From Rhyacichthys aspro (Eukaryota; Chordata; Actinopteri; Gobiiformes; Rhyacichthyidae), in contig CM072158.1 in the NCBI GenBank assembly GCA_036850595.1, positions 9,811,422 through 9,875,421 of the forward strand: a stretch of DNA of 64,000 nucleotides, read 5' to 3'. This document shows positions 27,561 through 39,690 of the stretch, piece by piece. Within the stretch, counting starts at the first letter, position 1. Each line of letters starts with the position of its first letter. Both the position numbers and the translations under genes were made by a program. Below the pieces are notes generated by a model. That model saw nothing but the letters and a program-made list of their open reading frames with translations. It was not told the origin of the DNA and ran no database searches.

Positions 27561-30500
27561 TCATTTACAAAAATAAATGTAGACTGTCTTCTGCAGCTTA
27601 TGTCTTTAGACTGAACAGTAGAGCTCACAATCCTGTTAATGCAATATCCCATAAAGGTGCAATCAATTCATTATGTATTCAAGAGAGGCCATCGTTCTTT
27701 TGAATCATCCCAATACAGACGCTATCAAAACCTACAGCTGTAAATCAAATCTGCCCCAAATAACCGCCAAGAGTTATTAGATTAATGAACGCAATACCAG
27801 CGCTTTGACGTATAAAGATGTGATGCTAGAGTTATTAGCTGAAATATGCATTCATATCTAGTTTGGATAAACAAAGAAGAAGAAATAAATCCAGCAGCTG
27901 CCACAGACGGTTATTGGGTTGTATATTTCGGCTTCACCTGAAAGCTTGTGTGACAGTCCTGGTCCATATTCAAATTCAGACATCCAAGCATACCACGAGG
28001 GAGAAAAAAGAGAATAACTGAATAAATAATGCATCTGACAATGCTGTTGACTTGTTTTGTTGCTTGAAAGAAAGAGAAAGGGAGGGAACGATCTCTCAAA
28101 TGTTGACTCGTCGCATCCCAAAATCCAAACAGTTTTGATTGAAATAAATGTAACTAGTCACAGTCTCATAATCTTTATATTTCTGTCATTTTTTTCCCCG
28201 ACCTTGATTCTCCGTGTTTCCGTCAAACACCTGCTGACTGAACAGGTGTGACTATACTTCCTGGGTGCTCCCCTTGAGAAAAAAACCCACATACCCCGAG
28301 TAACGGAGGTGTTAATTAAAAAATGAAAAAGTGGAAAAAATGTTTAAACGTTGCAGAGGAAGGCCTCGGCAGACGGTTGATCCGGGACAGCAGGTTCATG
28401 CTAATTGTCGTGGCCTTTTATTCATTTATTATTTTTTTGTGAAGGCATGTCAGAATCCTCAACGGAGACTAATTTGTAAGTTTTCCTGTGAGTGCGTTCA
28501 GTCAGTCCCGTCTGTTTTTGATTTTATTTTGTGTCTTCAGCTGCAGCCCCTCCCCCACTCCCTCCTTGTTTTCCATAAATAGCCAAAAAACAATCTTGAT
28601 CTCACTGTTCATAAATAAATAGTAATTATTAAAAAAAATATATTGTCTGGGTTACTCAGTATTTCCAGCTGAATGACATTTTTCACTATGTGCTCATTAA
28701 TTCTGTTGTTCTCTGAGTGAATTTAAGTAATAACCCACAGGTTTGTAATTTTGTACATTCACAGAAATCCATCTATCATCTCTGCACAGTATTGTTTGAG
28801 AAGTATGAGGCTTTTATTTGTCTGTGATGGAATGCTTTGGCCAAAAACGTTCCACGAGGTGTATTTCTATTGAATAAGGAATGCTCATATTGGCTGGTCT
28901 ACATGACATGTCAACACTGAATGAAAGGCGGCGGAAAATCTGACTGGGAAAGTCTGCTCACACAATAAAAAAGCACCAAAAAGGAAAAAATCGAGAAAAG
29001 GAAAGTAAAATTGTCAATATTTTATGAGATGGTTAATGGTCAGTCTAAAGCAGAACTCAAATCAAGGGAGTTCAGTTTTACTCTTCCTCATTTGGGCAAT
29101 GATTTGTTGGACTTATCTATCCAAATGTCAGAACAAGGTTTTAAAATGTAGCGTGAAGCAAGCTTTATTCAGTGAAACCTCAGACACGTACATTATTCTT
29201 CTAAATAGTAAGTGTTTTCTTCCTTTTTTGACACTTAAAGAACTTTTTCAGTAAGCATCCATTGACCCATTGTCTCTCTCACACACACGTTCATGCATCA
29301 GTGTCTCATATCCTGGAGACAAGGTAGAGTTCAGTGTCTCGTCCAAAATACGCAGGCAGAGAAAATCGAATTATTGCCTTAGTCTGATTATAATTGTTGA
29401 GTTTCAAATTGTATGAAATTGGAGCAAAAACACCTGGACGAATTGCTGCATGCATACATACTTACTCCGATTAAGGTCAAACACAGCGCACTGAGCATGC
29501 TCCAGAGCCGGACATCGACACAGAGTAACACTCATAAACAGAAAAACATGAAAGAGCGGTGTTTAGAGACATACTCATTTTTAGACCAGCGCTGACAAAT
29601 ATATAGGTTCACACTGCCACTCTCTGTCCTGTTTGTCTGTTATTTTGCTCTGTCATGGCATACAAAGTTTAGAAGAACAAGCTATGATGTGTTCAAGTGC
29701 TTTCCGGCGGCACAGTTGCAGAGTAATAAACGCGTTGTTCTGAGTTTGTTGTGTTCTCGCAATGTCTTGGAACTCGCAGTGTTGCTATTGATTAATAAAT
29801 TAATTATGACTGAGCAAATCAGATGGGTTTATTGGCTTTTAACACTACAAGTAAGGTTTGATGTTTTTTTTTTGTTTTGTTTTTTACAAAGGCTTAATGC
29901 TGTGAAAGGACACTTAAATGGAGCATTTGCCCATGGGGACACATATTTCTTCCATGGTGGATGTAAACCAAAGGATGTAAACTCCAAAAGGTGTGAAAAC
30001 TAGCTACAAAGGGTTAATTAACACTCTGATTTATCTCTGAGTGTGAATGGGAGGAGTCGGGATCAGACTGTTGCACAAGTCTCTGCTTTATCTTTGCAAA
30101 CATTTTCCTCATTTTTCAACAGCCTGTCATTAAACTCAGCAATGTGGATGTGCAACAAGTCTAATAAAAGCTGCTGAATTGCTTTCACAAATCATTTTCA
30201 TTAGTTAGAACAACAATCAAACAAAGGAGATGATTACCACTTTAGAAACATGCTTAAACACCGATGATTAATGTCTCATGACTCACAGGCCCATCATCAG
30301 TTTTGACATTTAGTAAATTTGTGACTCTTTTAACCTTTACATGTCAAAAAGCTGCCAGAATCTCCCAAACAACAGCTGTTTACTTCCCAGCTTTGTCGCT
30401 TTGACAAATCACCCCGGTGCGTTTTGTACAGCGCAAAGATGTCGTGATGAGAAAGTGCTGTATACGGTCAAATCTCATCCAGATGCCTCATCATTTATGA

Positions 30501-32439
30501 CTCTATTTAGGCTGTGAAGGTGGTGAAAATATCCAAACTGCGATGAAGTGGGCCCTGTGAGTGAATGAGGCATCACATTTGGCCACATTTTGCTGCGTAC
30601 TTTGCCAATGCCAGCTGAGTCATGGGAAATGATGAGCTCACAGAGAAGAGAAACTTTTATTGTACATTAGGAGGTAAAAGAGAAAGACAGGGTTAAACTT
30701 ATGATGAGGTATGATAATAGACATGAACATTAACACTCTGGAGTACATTAAGGCCTTCTTCTGTCTATCTAATGTTGAAACGTTGTGGTCGTCTTCCCCC
30801 TTTTCCTCTCGTGTGTCTGCCTCTTGTTTACTTTAGGCTCATGTTTTCCTCTGTGGTTTGTTTGAAGGCACCGAGCGAGGGCTGCCTCCAGTGTTTCACG
30901 ATATTCTCCAAGGAGCGAGTGTGTGTTGTGGCCGCTCGACCACGCATGTGTGTCTGTGTGAATATGATGGAGCAATTATGAAGTAGGCTTTGTAGCATAT
31001 ATACTGTATGTCATGCTGGTTTAAACAGAAATGAGTGGACATGATATGTAGTTTTTATATTGCTGTTGTTGCCAAGTTACATGACTTTTAAAGCTTCTAC
31101 CTGAGTCACATGTCAATGGCTCTTGACCTACATTATGTTTTTGTACACCTGTGCTGGTGGGATGAATCAAAGCCTTATAAACACACTCACTCCAAACCAA
31201 GTTAACGTCAGGAAAGGCCTTGACAGGAAGAAAATTCTGTTTTCCAAATTGACAAAAATTTATTCTGTGATTTCCAGATTAAAATTAGTATATAACATAC
31301 CAGCAGTTGTTCTTGTGGGTCCTGTCCAGAAGCTTCTTTACTTGTGCCGCAGCTGGATTCCCACGGGATTTGTGAGTTTATAAACAATACTCACAATAAT
31401 CCATCTTGAACTGCTCCAAGCAAAGTGTTCAGGGCAGTAGTGGCAGTAGTGACAGGTATGGCTCTGTTTTAGGTTTTAAGATTTACCAACCGTTTTATCA
31501 TTACAAACACGGCGCTGCTCTGATTGGATGAAACTAATAGATGATAAATCCAATTATCTTACAGTACCTGCCCTTTTGCAAATGCTTTCTATGGAAGCTC
31601 TCCCAGATGGTACTGCAGAACAGACCATCTGGCTTGTCAGGTTAGCAGCTTATCATACAGTATGATCATCTCGATGCCTTGTTGTGCCAGCAAGCAATTG
31701 TTTTCACGTTAACTGCAATACATACTTCCAATGCCAACAGAACAACAAAATAAACAATATGGGCTAGAAATAAAAGTCTCTTCTCTTCTGGTTCATTCCA
31801 CACATTGTTTAAAACTGCAAGGAAACATCTTCATAAGAACGATTTGGAAATAAGGCACTATTGAAATTTCACATTTCATCACAAACGCACTGAAGATGGA
31901 TGATTATGTGTAGTTCTTAAAAACAAACAGTATTTTGGCTTTTAAAGAGCTCTACCCATGCAGAATAGAAACAGGTGTTATATGTTGTCAGTAATTACGG
32001 TGTGCTCCCATATGGTTTCGATGGTTATTTCGACAGGTGACAACATGTCCGACTCGGAGAGGAAAAACATCATGTATTCCTCATGGGACAGACTCAAACA
32101 GTAGATAGTCATTTTGCACAAGCAGGGATTTGTGTTTGTTGTCCTTGATTTCTTTCCCTTTTCTCTAAGAATGCAGTACCAAGTGCACTCCCAAAAATTA
32201 TTTTAAGCTCTTAATACAAAGCTTTCACTCCAACTTCTCATGGTGCAGCATTGTGCCTTGATGTTTCCACTTCCTAAAAATCTTCCAAAACAAAGGCCAC
32301 ATTGCTTTGCAAGCCCTGCACCTCCTCTTTCCACGTGTAACAAATACTTTCCCGGCGGACTCTCCCCCGGTGAACACAATCAAATAAACAATAAGGCTTC
32401 TTTTACGAAAACCAGAGTGCCTATTAGAGAGAGCAAACG
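27561..32439. other. Intergenic DNA, no gene recognised
   Basis: AT-rich with T- and A-runs (for example near 28430, 28630 and 29865). An inverted repeat of two E-boxes lies at 31603-31632. Frames are at most 104 codons with no recognisable domains. Confidence 0.7.
31603..31632. repeat. 9-bp inverted repeat containing two E-boxes
   Basis: CCAGATGGT and ACCATCTGG are exact reverse complements separated by 12 nt. Each arm contains the bHLH E-box CAGATG/CATCTG. It may be a paired bHLH site or simply a short hairpin. Confidence 0.5.
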
Positions 32440-33110
32440 ACCTGATTGTTGATTGTGTTAGCATGTCTGAGTGCCTCGCTAAATTGCCCACAAGGGTTGA
32501 GATCGCAGGAGAGGAGAAGGAGGAGGGTAAGGTAGGAAAAGGAAAAAAAAAAAAGAAAAAACAAAACTCTTGACTTCTAGATGAGAGGGAATAAAATGAG
32601 TGCTTCTTGCGAGACACAGGAATAGATTAGCCTGGGTTCAGAGTGTGATTATAGAGCTATTGTTGTCTTTGGAATATATCATATCACGGAGCCTCCCGCA
32701 GCTTCGGCTAAATAAATCTGTCGTAATCCCTGTGGTGAGCCCCGGCGGCTTCACGAGCGCCTACTTAACGGGGCTAATTAAAACTTTCCTTGTCTTGCCT
32801 CGCTTGAATTTACATGCCAGCTTGTGCAAATGTGTCTGTTTTTGTGAGGCTGGGACCAAATCAAACTCCTCCTCCCTTCCTCTGCACACAGCAAGTGCGG
32901 GGGAAGCGGGGAAACAATGGGAAAACTTGCCAGGAAACGCTGCGTAGGAATCGTCCTTGTGTGATCTAAATATGGGTTGCTCCATTGACGACCCATTTTA
33001 TCGCACCAGGAACAACCGAGAGCCTCTACGCGCACTTTATCAGTTCAGCAATTATTGTCGCCGGGCTAATTATGAAAGGCAATTAGGCCTGCTTACATGG
33101 CAGGGGGAAG
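32440..33110. promoter_or_regulatory. Candidate conserved non-coding element cluster
   Basis: One of the most CNE-like stretches. It combines CpG-containing words with homeodomain cores (GGGGCTAATTAAAAC, CAGCAATTATTG, GGGCTAATTATG, GGCAATTAGG). Apart from an A-rich run at about 32540-32565 it has no simple repeats. Frames here (up to 130 codons on the minus strand) begin in the A/T run and overlap on both strands, so coding is unlikely. Confidence 0.4.
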
Positions 33111-34599
33111 AGACTCTGAGATGTGTGTTTTTTTAACCTCAGCATTTCGACATTTGCATCGTGGAAATTGGATAGGAGGAGGAGGAGTGGCAGCCGCAGT
33201 GAGTTTCCTGGGAAATAAAGTGCGCTCACGTGGGAGTGCTTGTCACTTAATCATGTGGATTTGTTCAAGGTGACATGGCGATGCACTTGGGATCCTCTGG
33301 TCCAATTCCTGCTCTGGGGTACGAGGGGCTTAATGAATGGATGTGTCCTCGGGCGACCTGAGAGTCTCAGCAAAGACGGATGAGGAATTTTATGACACCT
33401 TTTTACTTACTGGATCCTGCGGAGACTAATAGGGTCCAGAATTGGAGGTGGTTTGAGTAAAAGAAAGCGCTCCCTTGTCTTGGTAAAATGTTGCGTGAAG
33501 GAGTGGCAAAGATCATTAGTTTTGTGGCAGTAGGAATCCTGATGGATGCTTTATTGATTGTTTCGGGGCAGGCTAAGAGATATTTAATGTCGCCTTTGAA
33601 GGGCTCCTCCACAAAGAGGATCTGTCATTATGTCCACTTTTCATCACCGCTGAGATGAATTTAAAGACTTATGATTGTGTTTCACATCTATTTTCATCTA
33701 TGCCCTTGTCAATGTTTAAATCTATTTTTCTTGATGAAAGCTGACCAGATTATATACCTTTTAAGATACTCTCATTTCAGGTTCTGTTTAAATCTGTTCT
33801 TTTCAGTTTTAGCTGATTACATAAACATGGCTATATAAGTTCTGATTGGCTGTGTCACATTTATTAATAAATTAGTTATAAAATACTCCCACACATTAGA
33901 CTTTGGATCTGAATGCATTACTGGATCTCAGGACACAGTGGGAGCCTCACACTAATCGCTGGCTACTTGCAATTCAATCACTCATTTTAATGTCTGGGTC
34001 TTAATTACTCAGGCACTGAGAAGAAGAATGCTGCTTCACTTTTCTTTTTTTTTTTTTAATTTATGCTACCACAGCTCCAGCTCATGACACGTTGAATGCC
34101 AAACATGAGACTTTACAAAAGTCTCACTTAATGCTTTATCAATATTTGCTGAAGATTCACACTTCGACTGATCATAAATATCACACTGGTGTATTTTTGT
34201 CCTTGACAAGCAAACATGCGTCTGGATTTAAAATCTTTCTTTATTTTAATCGCTTGTTGTCTCTGTTGAGTCATGGCTACACACAGCCGCGCTAACCACA
34301 CTGTAAATTGAGTTGATTTGTGATTATGAGAGCACTGATGAAATAAAAAACGTATTTATTGCGGCTGGTATGCAAATGAGGCTTGCGTAATTTGCTAAGG
34401 CGTACTAAATCCAAACACAGCAGACAGCTTTTTATTGCTTTCTCATGTGCTTTATTAATCCTCGCTCTAACTTCTGTCTGTGAGTGAAAAGCCTGGTTGC
34501 CTTAAACACATGCTGCACTAGTGACATGAAATAATGACTTGCCTTAAATGGAAAAGCTGGAGTTTTAAAAGCTGAACGGTTTAGTGAATGGACTGCATT
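33111..34599. other. Intergenic DNA, no gene recognised
   Basis: Contains GGA-rich sequence near 33175-33195, octamers at 33152-33159 and 34370-34377 and a T-run near 34050. No recognisable protein. The CNE-like texture of the previous block fades after about 33620. Confidence 0.65.
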
Positions 34600-35390
34600 T
34601 CAAACCATGCTGTACCAAACTAAACAGTATGGCACCTCTCGCTGGAAACTAGGCGTAAATGTACCACAGGCCTTAGGAATTGACACAAAAGGCTCAAGCA
34701 CCTGGTCAAAGAAGACAGAAAACAAAAAAAGTGTCCTGAAAAGTGTGGAGCTGTTGTGCCTCATTGGAGCGATTGGCCTAATTGGACCAATCGGAAAAGA
34801 ACACTCTCCGCCATCAATCACGACACCCCAGAAGGGCTTTGGAAAGACTTCAACAAGCGAAGAGGGGCAGAAATTCTGGCAAAGCCCAGGCCATCAGGAG
34901 TATATTTTCTGTCTGTGTGGATAGGTGTAAAATGGGGGTTGAGTTTGAAGCGTTGCCAAATTTCAGATTGTCCCCGAGTGAAACCTGAGGCATTTGGAAC
35001 AGCAGGCTGCAGAGTCGGCAGGTCCAGCTTTAGGCATGAGGTATGACGGCTGGAGAGGGGGGAGTGGGACGGGGGCTTGTCATGTGTAATGGAGGAATGT
35101 GGGGCTGTCTTGATGGGGCAGGATATTCCCTTTCAGACTCCGGTAGAAGAGAAAAAAGAAAGGCAGAGAATGAAGGACAGGCTGGGTGGAGGTCTGTGGG
35201 GCGGACGCTGTGCTCCGCTGGCCTATTTTCAATTCCTCGAAATCTTAAGCGGGCGAGCTCTTCTCGAGGTAATGCCGTCTCTGACAGAATCACAAGCAAC
35301 AGCGCTGATGCTCTATGGCAGGTTTTGTAAATTGAAGCCAGTTTACTTTATTCAGCTCTAATTAGGTTTAGTCAAACCCAATTAATCAAG
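34600..35390. promoter_or_regulatory. Candidate conserved non-coding block with ATTGG array
   Basis: High-complexity, repeat-free block containing a 9-bp-phased ATTGG/CCAAT cluster (34763-34794) and later homeodomain cores (CTCTAATTAGG, CCAATTAATC near 35357-35390). An ATG frame of 105 codons at 34607-34924 runs through the array and reads LIGAIGLIGPIG there. It has no recognised homologue and is overlapped by four other frames, so coding is doubted. Confidence 0.38.
34763..34794. promoter_or_regulatory. 9-bp tandem ATTGG array (NF-Y-like)
   Basis: ATTGG starts at 34763, 34772 and 34781, with ATCGG at 34790: four 9-bp units. A CCAAT in the opposite orientation lies at 34787-34791, and CGATTGG/CCAATCG form a 7-bp inverted repeat (34770-34793). 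Confidence 0.5.
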
Positions 35391-35431
35391 TTATCCAATC
35401 AGCACAAACTCAAACAGGACATACAAAACAA

Positions 35432-35807
35432 TAGGGTGTAACAAAAGATCGGAAAATTGAGATTCTTAGGCTGAATCGGATCGAATTGAATCAGAGACTT
35501 TAAAAATAGTTTTTTGTCTACATTAACTCAGCCTTACCTCACTGCTTTTAAAAATTAAAGGAATTTTTAAGGATAACTAACAATTTGGCACAAGGACTAC
35601 TGAGAAACATGCTTGGTACAAGATTTATATTTTGTTTACTTGTCAACACTTTTTATGTGTGTTTTGATTTTTTTTCCATGTCACAAATATTTAAATCAAA
35701 TTAAAAGAATGGTTCTTATTGTAAATTTGTTTTAAATCCAAATTTGTTTCTGAATCGAACTGGGACCCCTAAGAATTGAATCGGTATCGAATCGCCTGAT
35801 ACCCCTA
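35432..35807. mobile_element. Non-autonomous hAT-like transposon (MITE), 376 bp
   Basis: The left end starts TAGGGTGTAAC and the right end finishes GATACCCCTA. Their reverse-complement alignment extends imperfectly for about 40 bp and includes a shared GATTCTTAGG/AATTCTTAGG word. Flanking 8-bp sequences CAAAACAA (35424-35431) and CAATACAA (35808-35815) differ at one base, which fits the 8-bp target duplication of hAT transposons. Subterminal GAATCGGATCGAATTGAATC-type words are typical of such fish elements. The interior is AT-rich and codes for nothing, so it depended on a transposase from elsewhere and is probably fixed and old. The family name is not known to me. Confidence 0.6.
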
Positions 35808-37333
35808 CAATACAAGTATAATTTTGTATAACACTTTATCACTTCATCATAGACTATGTTATTCATAGACATCTTGTGAGATCTCAATTATGAAGCTTTT
35901 TTTTTATTCATCTCAATCACCCACAACTGTTTAACTGCTGTATTTCATGAGAACAATCTTTTTTTCCTTCATGTTTTTTCCTTCTTATCTCTGTTTCTGA
36001 ATGAAACTCTTGTGGGCAGGATTACTCAGTCGTGTTTCAGCTGCAGCAGGACAGTGAAAGTGTGCCGACAAAAAAAAAAAGTCAAAAGAATGTGTCCCAG
36101 ATGTAGGCCCGTGTGTTTCTGTTTGCCGGTGCAAGTCTCCCCCAGATGTCTACGAAGGTGCTCTTTCACGGCAACGAAGAATTTGGAAATGAGGTTTAGA
36201 GCCAGTTTGGCCTAATCTTTGCGTCATGTACCTCTCGGTCGTGTGAGCCGCTTGGTGTGACTCTGGTAGGTGTGTGTCTTTGCAAGTTTGGAAGTGCTCG
36301 GCAGTGGGTGTGTGAAACTGTGATTCACTGGTTTCTGTTCAGCCTCTGTACGGCAACGTGCCCACTCTTTTTCTATCCTACTTAACACACCTTACTGCCT
36401 GTTTGAGAATTTATGACTAAGTTCAATGATATGATGAGCTCCTCTGTAAAATAATAGTCCCCTCCTTCCCTCCCCGCACTGCACTGTGCATCTATAACAG
36501 CATTAGATTCATATATTTGGATTTCATGAGGGCTGGCTTTACTTTCCACTTATCTGTAGATCTATCTTTTTTTTTTTTTTTCCATTTAAACCAGAGACAA
36601 ATACCAGGCCGATCAATCAAAACATACTTTCAGATCATCTTTGTAAAGCGTAAGAACAATTTTATTTAAGATGGACTCTTCTACCTTGAGATTGAGTCTT
36701 TACAACATCTTTCATGTATAGTTTTTGAAGCTGTCCTTTGATGGCTGTTACCATAACAACGATAGCAATCTTTGTTACCCTAACTAAATGAAGCTCTAAC
36801 CTTTTCACAAAATTGGTTATACTTTTTGGTTCCATGGCTTCAATAAATAAATGCAAGTGACGTAATGTTACTGTCCTTTGGTCCATTGTTACATGTATTT
36901 AATGCTGAGGAAAAACTGAAGAAAAACAAAAAGACATTAAAAAAAAATTCATAAAATACCTTTGTCCTTAACATCTGTCACTCTCTTCAAAAGGTAAAGC
37001 GTGTTTATTTATGTTACTGTAATCATCCGGATTAGGCCTGTGCAGAAACGCATTCGTTCCTAATCCGTCCCCTGTCTCGTCCTCTCCCTTTGACCCCCCT
37101 CTACCTTTTGCCTCTGCTGTGTCTTTCCCCCTTCCCTCTCCTCATGCTTTACAGCACCAAACGCTTTTAATTTGTCCGGGTGGAGGAGTTCAGGGGGGTT
37201 AGTTAGAGGCACTCGTTCGGAGCAGCTTTGAGCTTCTGCCAAACGCTCTCGTCTGCATTGTGCCGTTTACAGCTGGGCTCCTTCCCCACTCTTTTCTCTG
37301 TCCTACGTCTCCTCTATTCTTTTTTCTTTTTTC

Positions 37334-37359
37334 TGTGTGTGTGTGTGTGTGTGTGTGTG
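37334..37359 (+). repeat. (TG)13 microsatellite
   Basis: The longest clean dinucleotide tract seen, preceded by a T-rich stretch (37316-37333). Confidence 0.95.
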
Positions 37360-37576
37360 AGTCTGCTTTTTTTGTTGTTGTTGATGGTTTTTGCTACAGG
37401 GGAGTTGGTGAGAAGAAGGGGGTCACTTGTCATGGGGCCAACTTTTGGGGGGTTTCCTTGCCTTGTGCACAGACACACACACAAAAAGCCTCTCGTGTAC
37501 ACAGACACACACCAGTGGCAATAAACACCAGGGAGGCTGAGAGAATGGCTGAATGTGAGGAGACAGAAGGGGGAGG

Positions 37577-37655
37577 TGAAAGGGGCAACATGGCACACTC
37601 GTCAAGACAGCCTTGTAGTTCCAGGCTCAGTAGTTCTCCTTTCTCTAAAATTTGT
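37577..37655 (+). repeat. Local direct repeat, copy 1
   Basis: Begins AAAGGGGCAACATGGCACAC and continues through CAGCCT, a CTC-rich middle and TCCTTTCTCT. Its partner lies about 460 bp downstream. Similarity is clear over roughly 70-80 bp with substitutions and small gaps. Confidence 0.5.
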
Positions 37656-38040
37656 CTGATTCAGTGAGAAACGATGAAGCTGATGATTCCAACTAGAAAT
37701 ACAATATTTATGAACATGGCTTTTGAGTTATCTTCATATCTACATTTGGATACTTCATAAAAATGCTTGTAAAGTACATAATGAAAGCTTGAACCAGGCT
37801 AGTTAGTTGGTCAGTCCCTTATAAAAGGCAAGATGTTGAGATAATAGGTCTGTTTTTCTCCATGTGCAGAAAGAAAAAGAAGATAACTGTAAGATTCAGC
37901 CCTTCTCTTTTTTTCAGCCCGTGTCAATTTGTGTGGTGTTCAAAAAGAGCAACAGAGTTTGTAAAAAGAAATCAGCTGCGCTTTGGTGTTGGGGTAATCT
38001 TTTGTTTGTGTTGCCATCGAGTAAAATATTGGACAATCTC

Positions 38041-38115
38041 AAAGGGGCAACATGCCACACTCTTCCAAGGCAGCCTCAGAGCTCCACACTTGGACTTGTC
38101 CTTTCTCTCTTTAGG
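38041..38115 (+). repeat. Local direct repeat, copy 2
   Basis: Begins AAAGGGGCAACATGCCACAC, one base different from copy 1 over the first 20, then diverges gradually up to the shared TCCTTTCTCT. The flanks of the two copies are unrelated, so this is a bounded duplication or two insertions of one small repeat. Confidence 0.5.
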
Positions 38116-38339
38116 ATTAGGGAGTATTAAGAAATAGAAAAATCAACTTTTGTGAGGAATAAACTAATCTACAAATGACATGATCGATTGATGTAACAGA
38201 GAGAGCACAAGAATAAAAGAGGCTGTTTGAGTGATAGGAAGCAGGAGCGTCGCAGAAGAAAGGGCTTAAAAGAAAGAGGCAGATGAAATAAGAAAGATAA
38301 AGAGGGGGCAAAACGAGACAGGCGAGCAGCAGTGAAGCT

Positions 38340-38620
38340 CCAATAAAGACCTAGATCAGATAACTGCGTCTCTGAGGACTTCCAAATGTCCTTTTATCTG
38401 TGGCGAGAAACGTTGATATTAAAAACCAAGAGCTTGAGATAGGCCTTGTCATTCGCTGCCTTTTTACCAAGTTATTACTGTAAATTGGAGCAGAAAATAC
38501 TCATCCAGGCTCAGCTCTTCCTCCAACATGTCACTGTGACGCGCTGACAGCATATTGTAAAATCAGGAGTGACACGGCGGATGGAGAAAACCACACACTT
38601 AGTCAGGACTTACTGAGTCA
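38340..38620. promoter_or_regulatory. Candidate conserved non-coding element
   Basis: Repeat-free, balanced-composition block with GATA- and homeodomain-type words (CAGATAACTG, TTTTATCTG, AGTTATTACTG) and no convincing frame. Called on texture only. Confidence 0.3.
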
Positions 38621-39419
38621 CGCTGTAGGCTGCTGCGGCTGTCAGGTTATCCCACAGTATCAGGTGCCTACACTCGGGATGCCAGATGGTGCCTACGAAC
38701 ATGAGAGATACATTTAGGTCAGAACGGAAGATAAAGTTGATGTATCTGCAAACACTAACTCGACCCGAATGACGAGGCCTAAGCTGATACTAAACATGTG
38801 CTCAGTTTTCCGTGATGTAAAAGGATTCAGTTCGACAAAATGTTACCGGAGAAAAGAAGCATCCAGTACCAAGGCATGTGGATAAAAGTGTCATGTATTA
38901 GCTTTACCATAATTAATTTTGTCATAACACAAATCAGGAAACCAGATGGAAAACAAACAGAACTTCAGATTTTGACTTCCGCACAATGTCAAGCTCAAGC
39001 ATTTGTATTAACACAGAATAAAAAAAAGACTTGCATGTGTAAGTCAAATCGGAAACAGATGACTGGAGCACTGTCATCCCTCGCTAATCAAATCTTTAAT
39101 TAAACATCTTTGCCCGAGCTGATCTGCCACACACAACGTGACTCTGTAAAAAAAAAAATCACTTCATTTGAATAACAAATGAATCATTTTAGTGGGAGTG
39201 CTGCAATTGTCGCTGAAATGTGTGGATAATGATCTGACTTTGAAAAGGAATCAGGCAGAGTTTGGTTAAGGTTACATCGCCATGACGACATCCGGAGTTG
39301 ACGCAGGGTGTGTGTCATTTACACTCAACACTTGTGTAAAGATCTCCAGGCTTTTATTTGTGCCTGAGTTCCCTGTCAATATGAATTTTATCTTTGCCTT
39401 GTGTTAACTAAAGATAAGT
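38621..39419. other. Intergenic DNA, no gene recognised
   Basis: Ordinary AT-rich sequence with a 10-A run near 39149. Nothing further is seen. Confidence 0.65.
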
Positions 39420-39690
39420 AAACAGAGCAGAGTTGTTGCACAGTTTACGGCGGGACTCATGAGCACTTCGTAATGTCTTCAGGGAAACAATGTGCTCAGG
39501 ATGTATTTAGCAGCGGCACGCACAGGACTATGTAAATTTGGCGGCTCTTTGCTCCCAGCAGTTTGGCCCTCCTTTCCTCTCTCCGCTCAGCGTCTTTAAA
39601 GCGCAGGAGGAAACGTGACCGTGTCGTGACTCCTTCAGGCTTACACTTCGCTGTAATCGCCTGGGAAAACAGGAAATTGCGGTCTAGGAA
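39420..39690. promoter_or_regulatory. Candidate conserved non-coding element
   Basis: CpG-containing, high-complexity block (TTTGGCGGCTCTTTG, CTTTAAAGCGCAGG, GTCGTGACTCC) standing out from AT-rich flanks. No convincing frame. Called on texture only. Confidence 0.3.

Larger units (their letters stand above)
35816..38339. other. Intergenic DNA with microsatellite and local duplication
   Basis: No gene was recognised. It holds an RFX-like site at 36747-36760 (one mismatch), a poly-T run near 36567-36582, a TG microsatellite at 37334-37359 and a diverged pair of related segments at 37577 and 38041. The 135-codon frame at 37260-37667 is built across the TG tract and is not believed. Confidence 0.65.

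Noticed and set aside
37260..37667. 135-codon frame with a poly-CV stretch
   Set aside because: It is generated by the (TG)13 microsatellite and neighbouring T-rich sequence.
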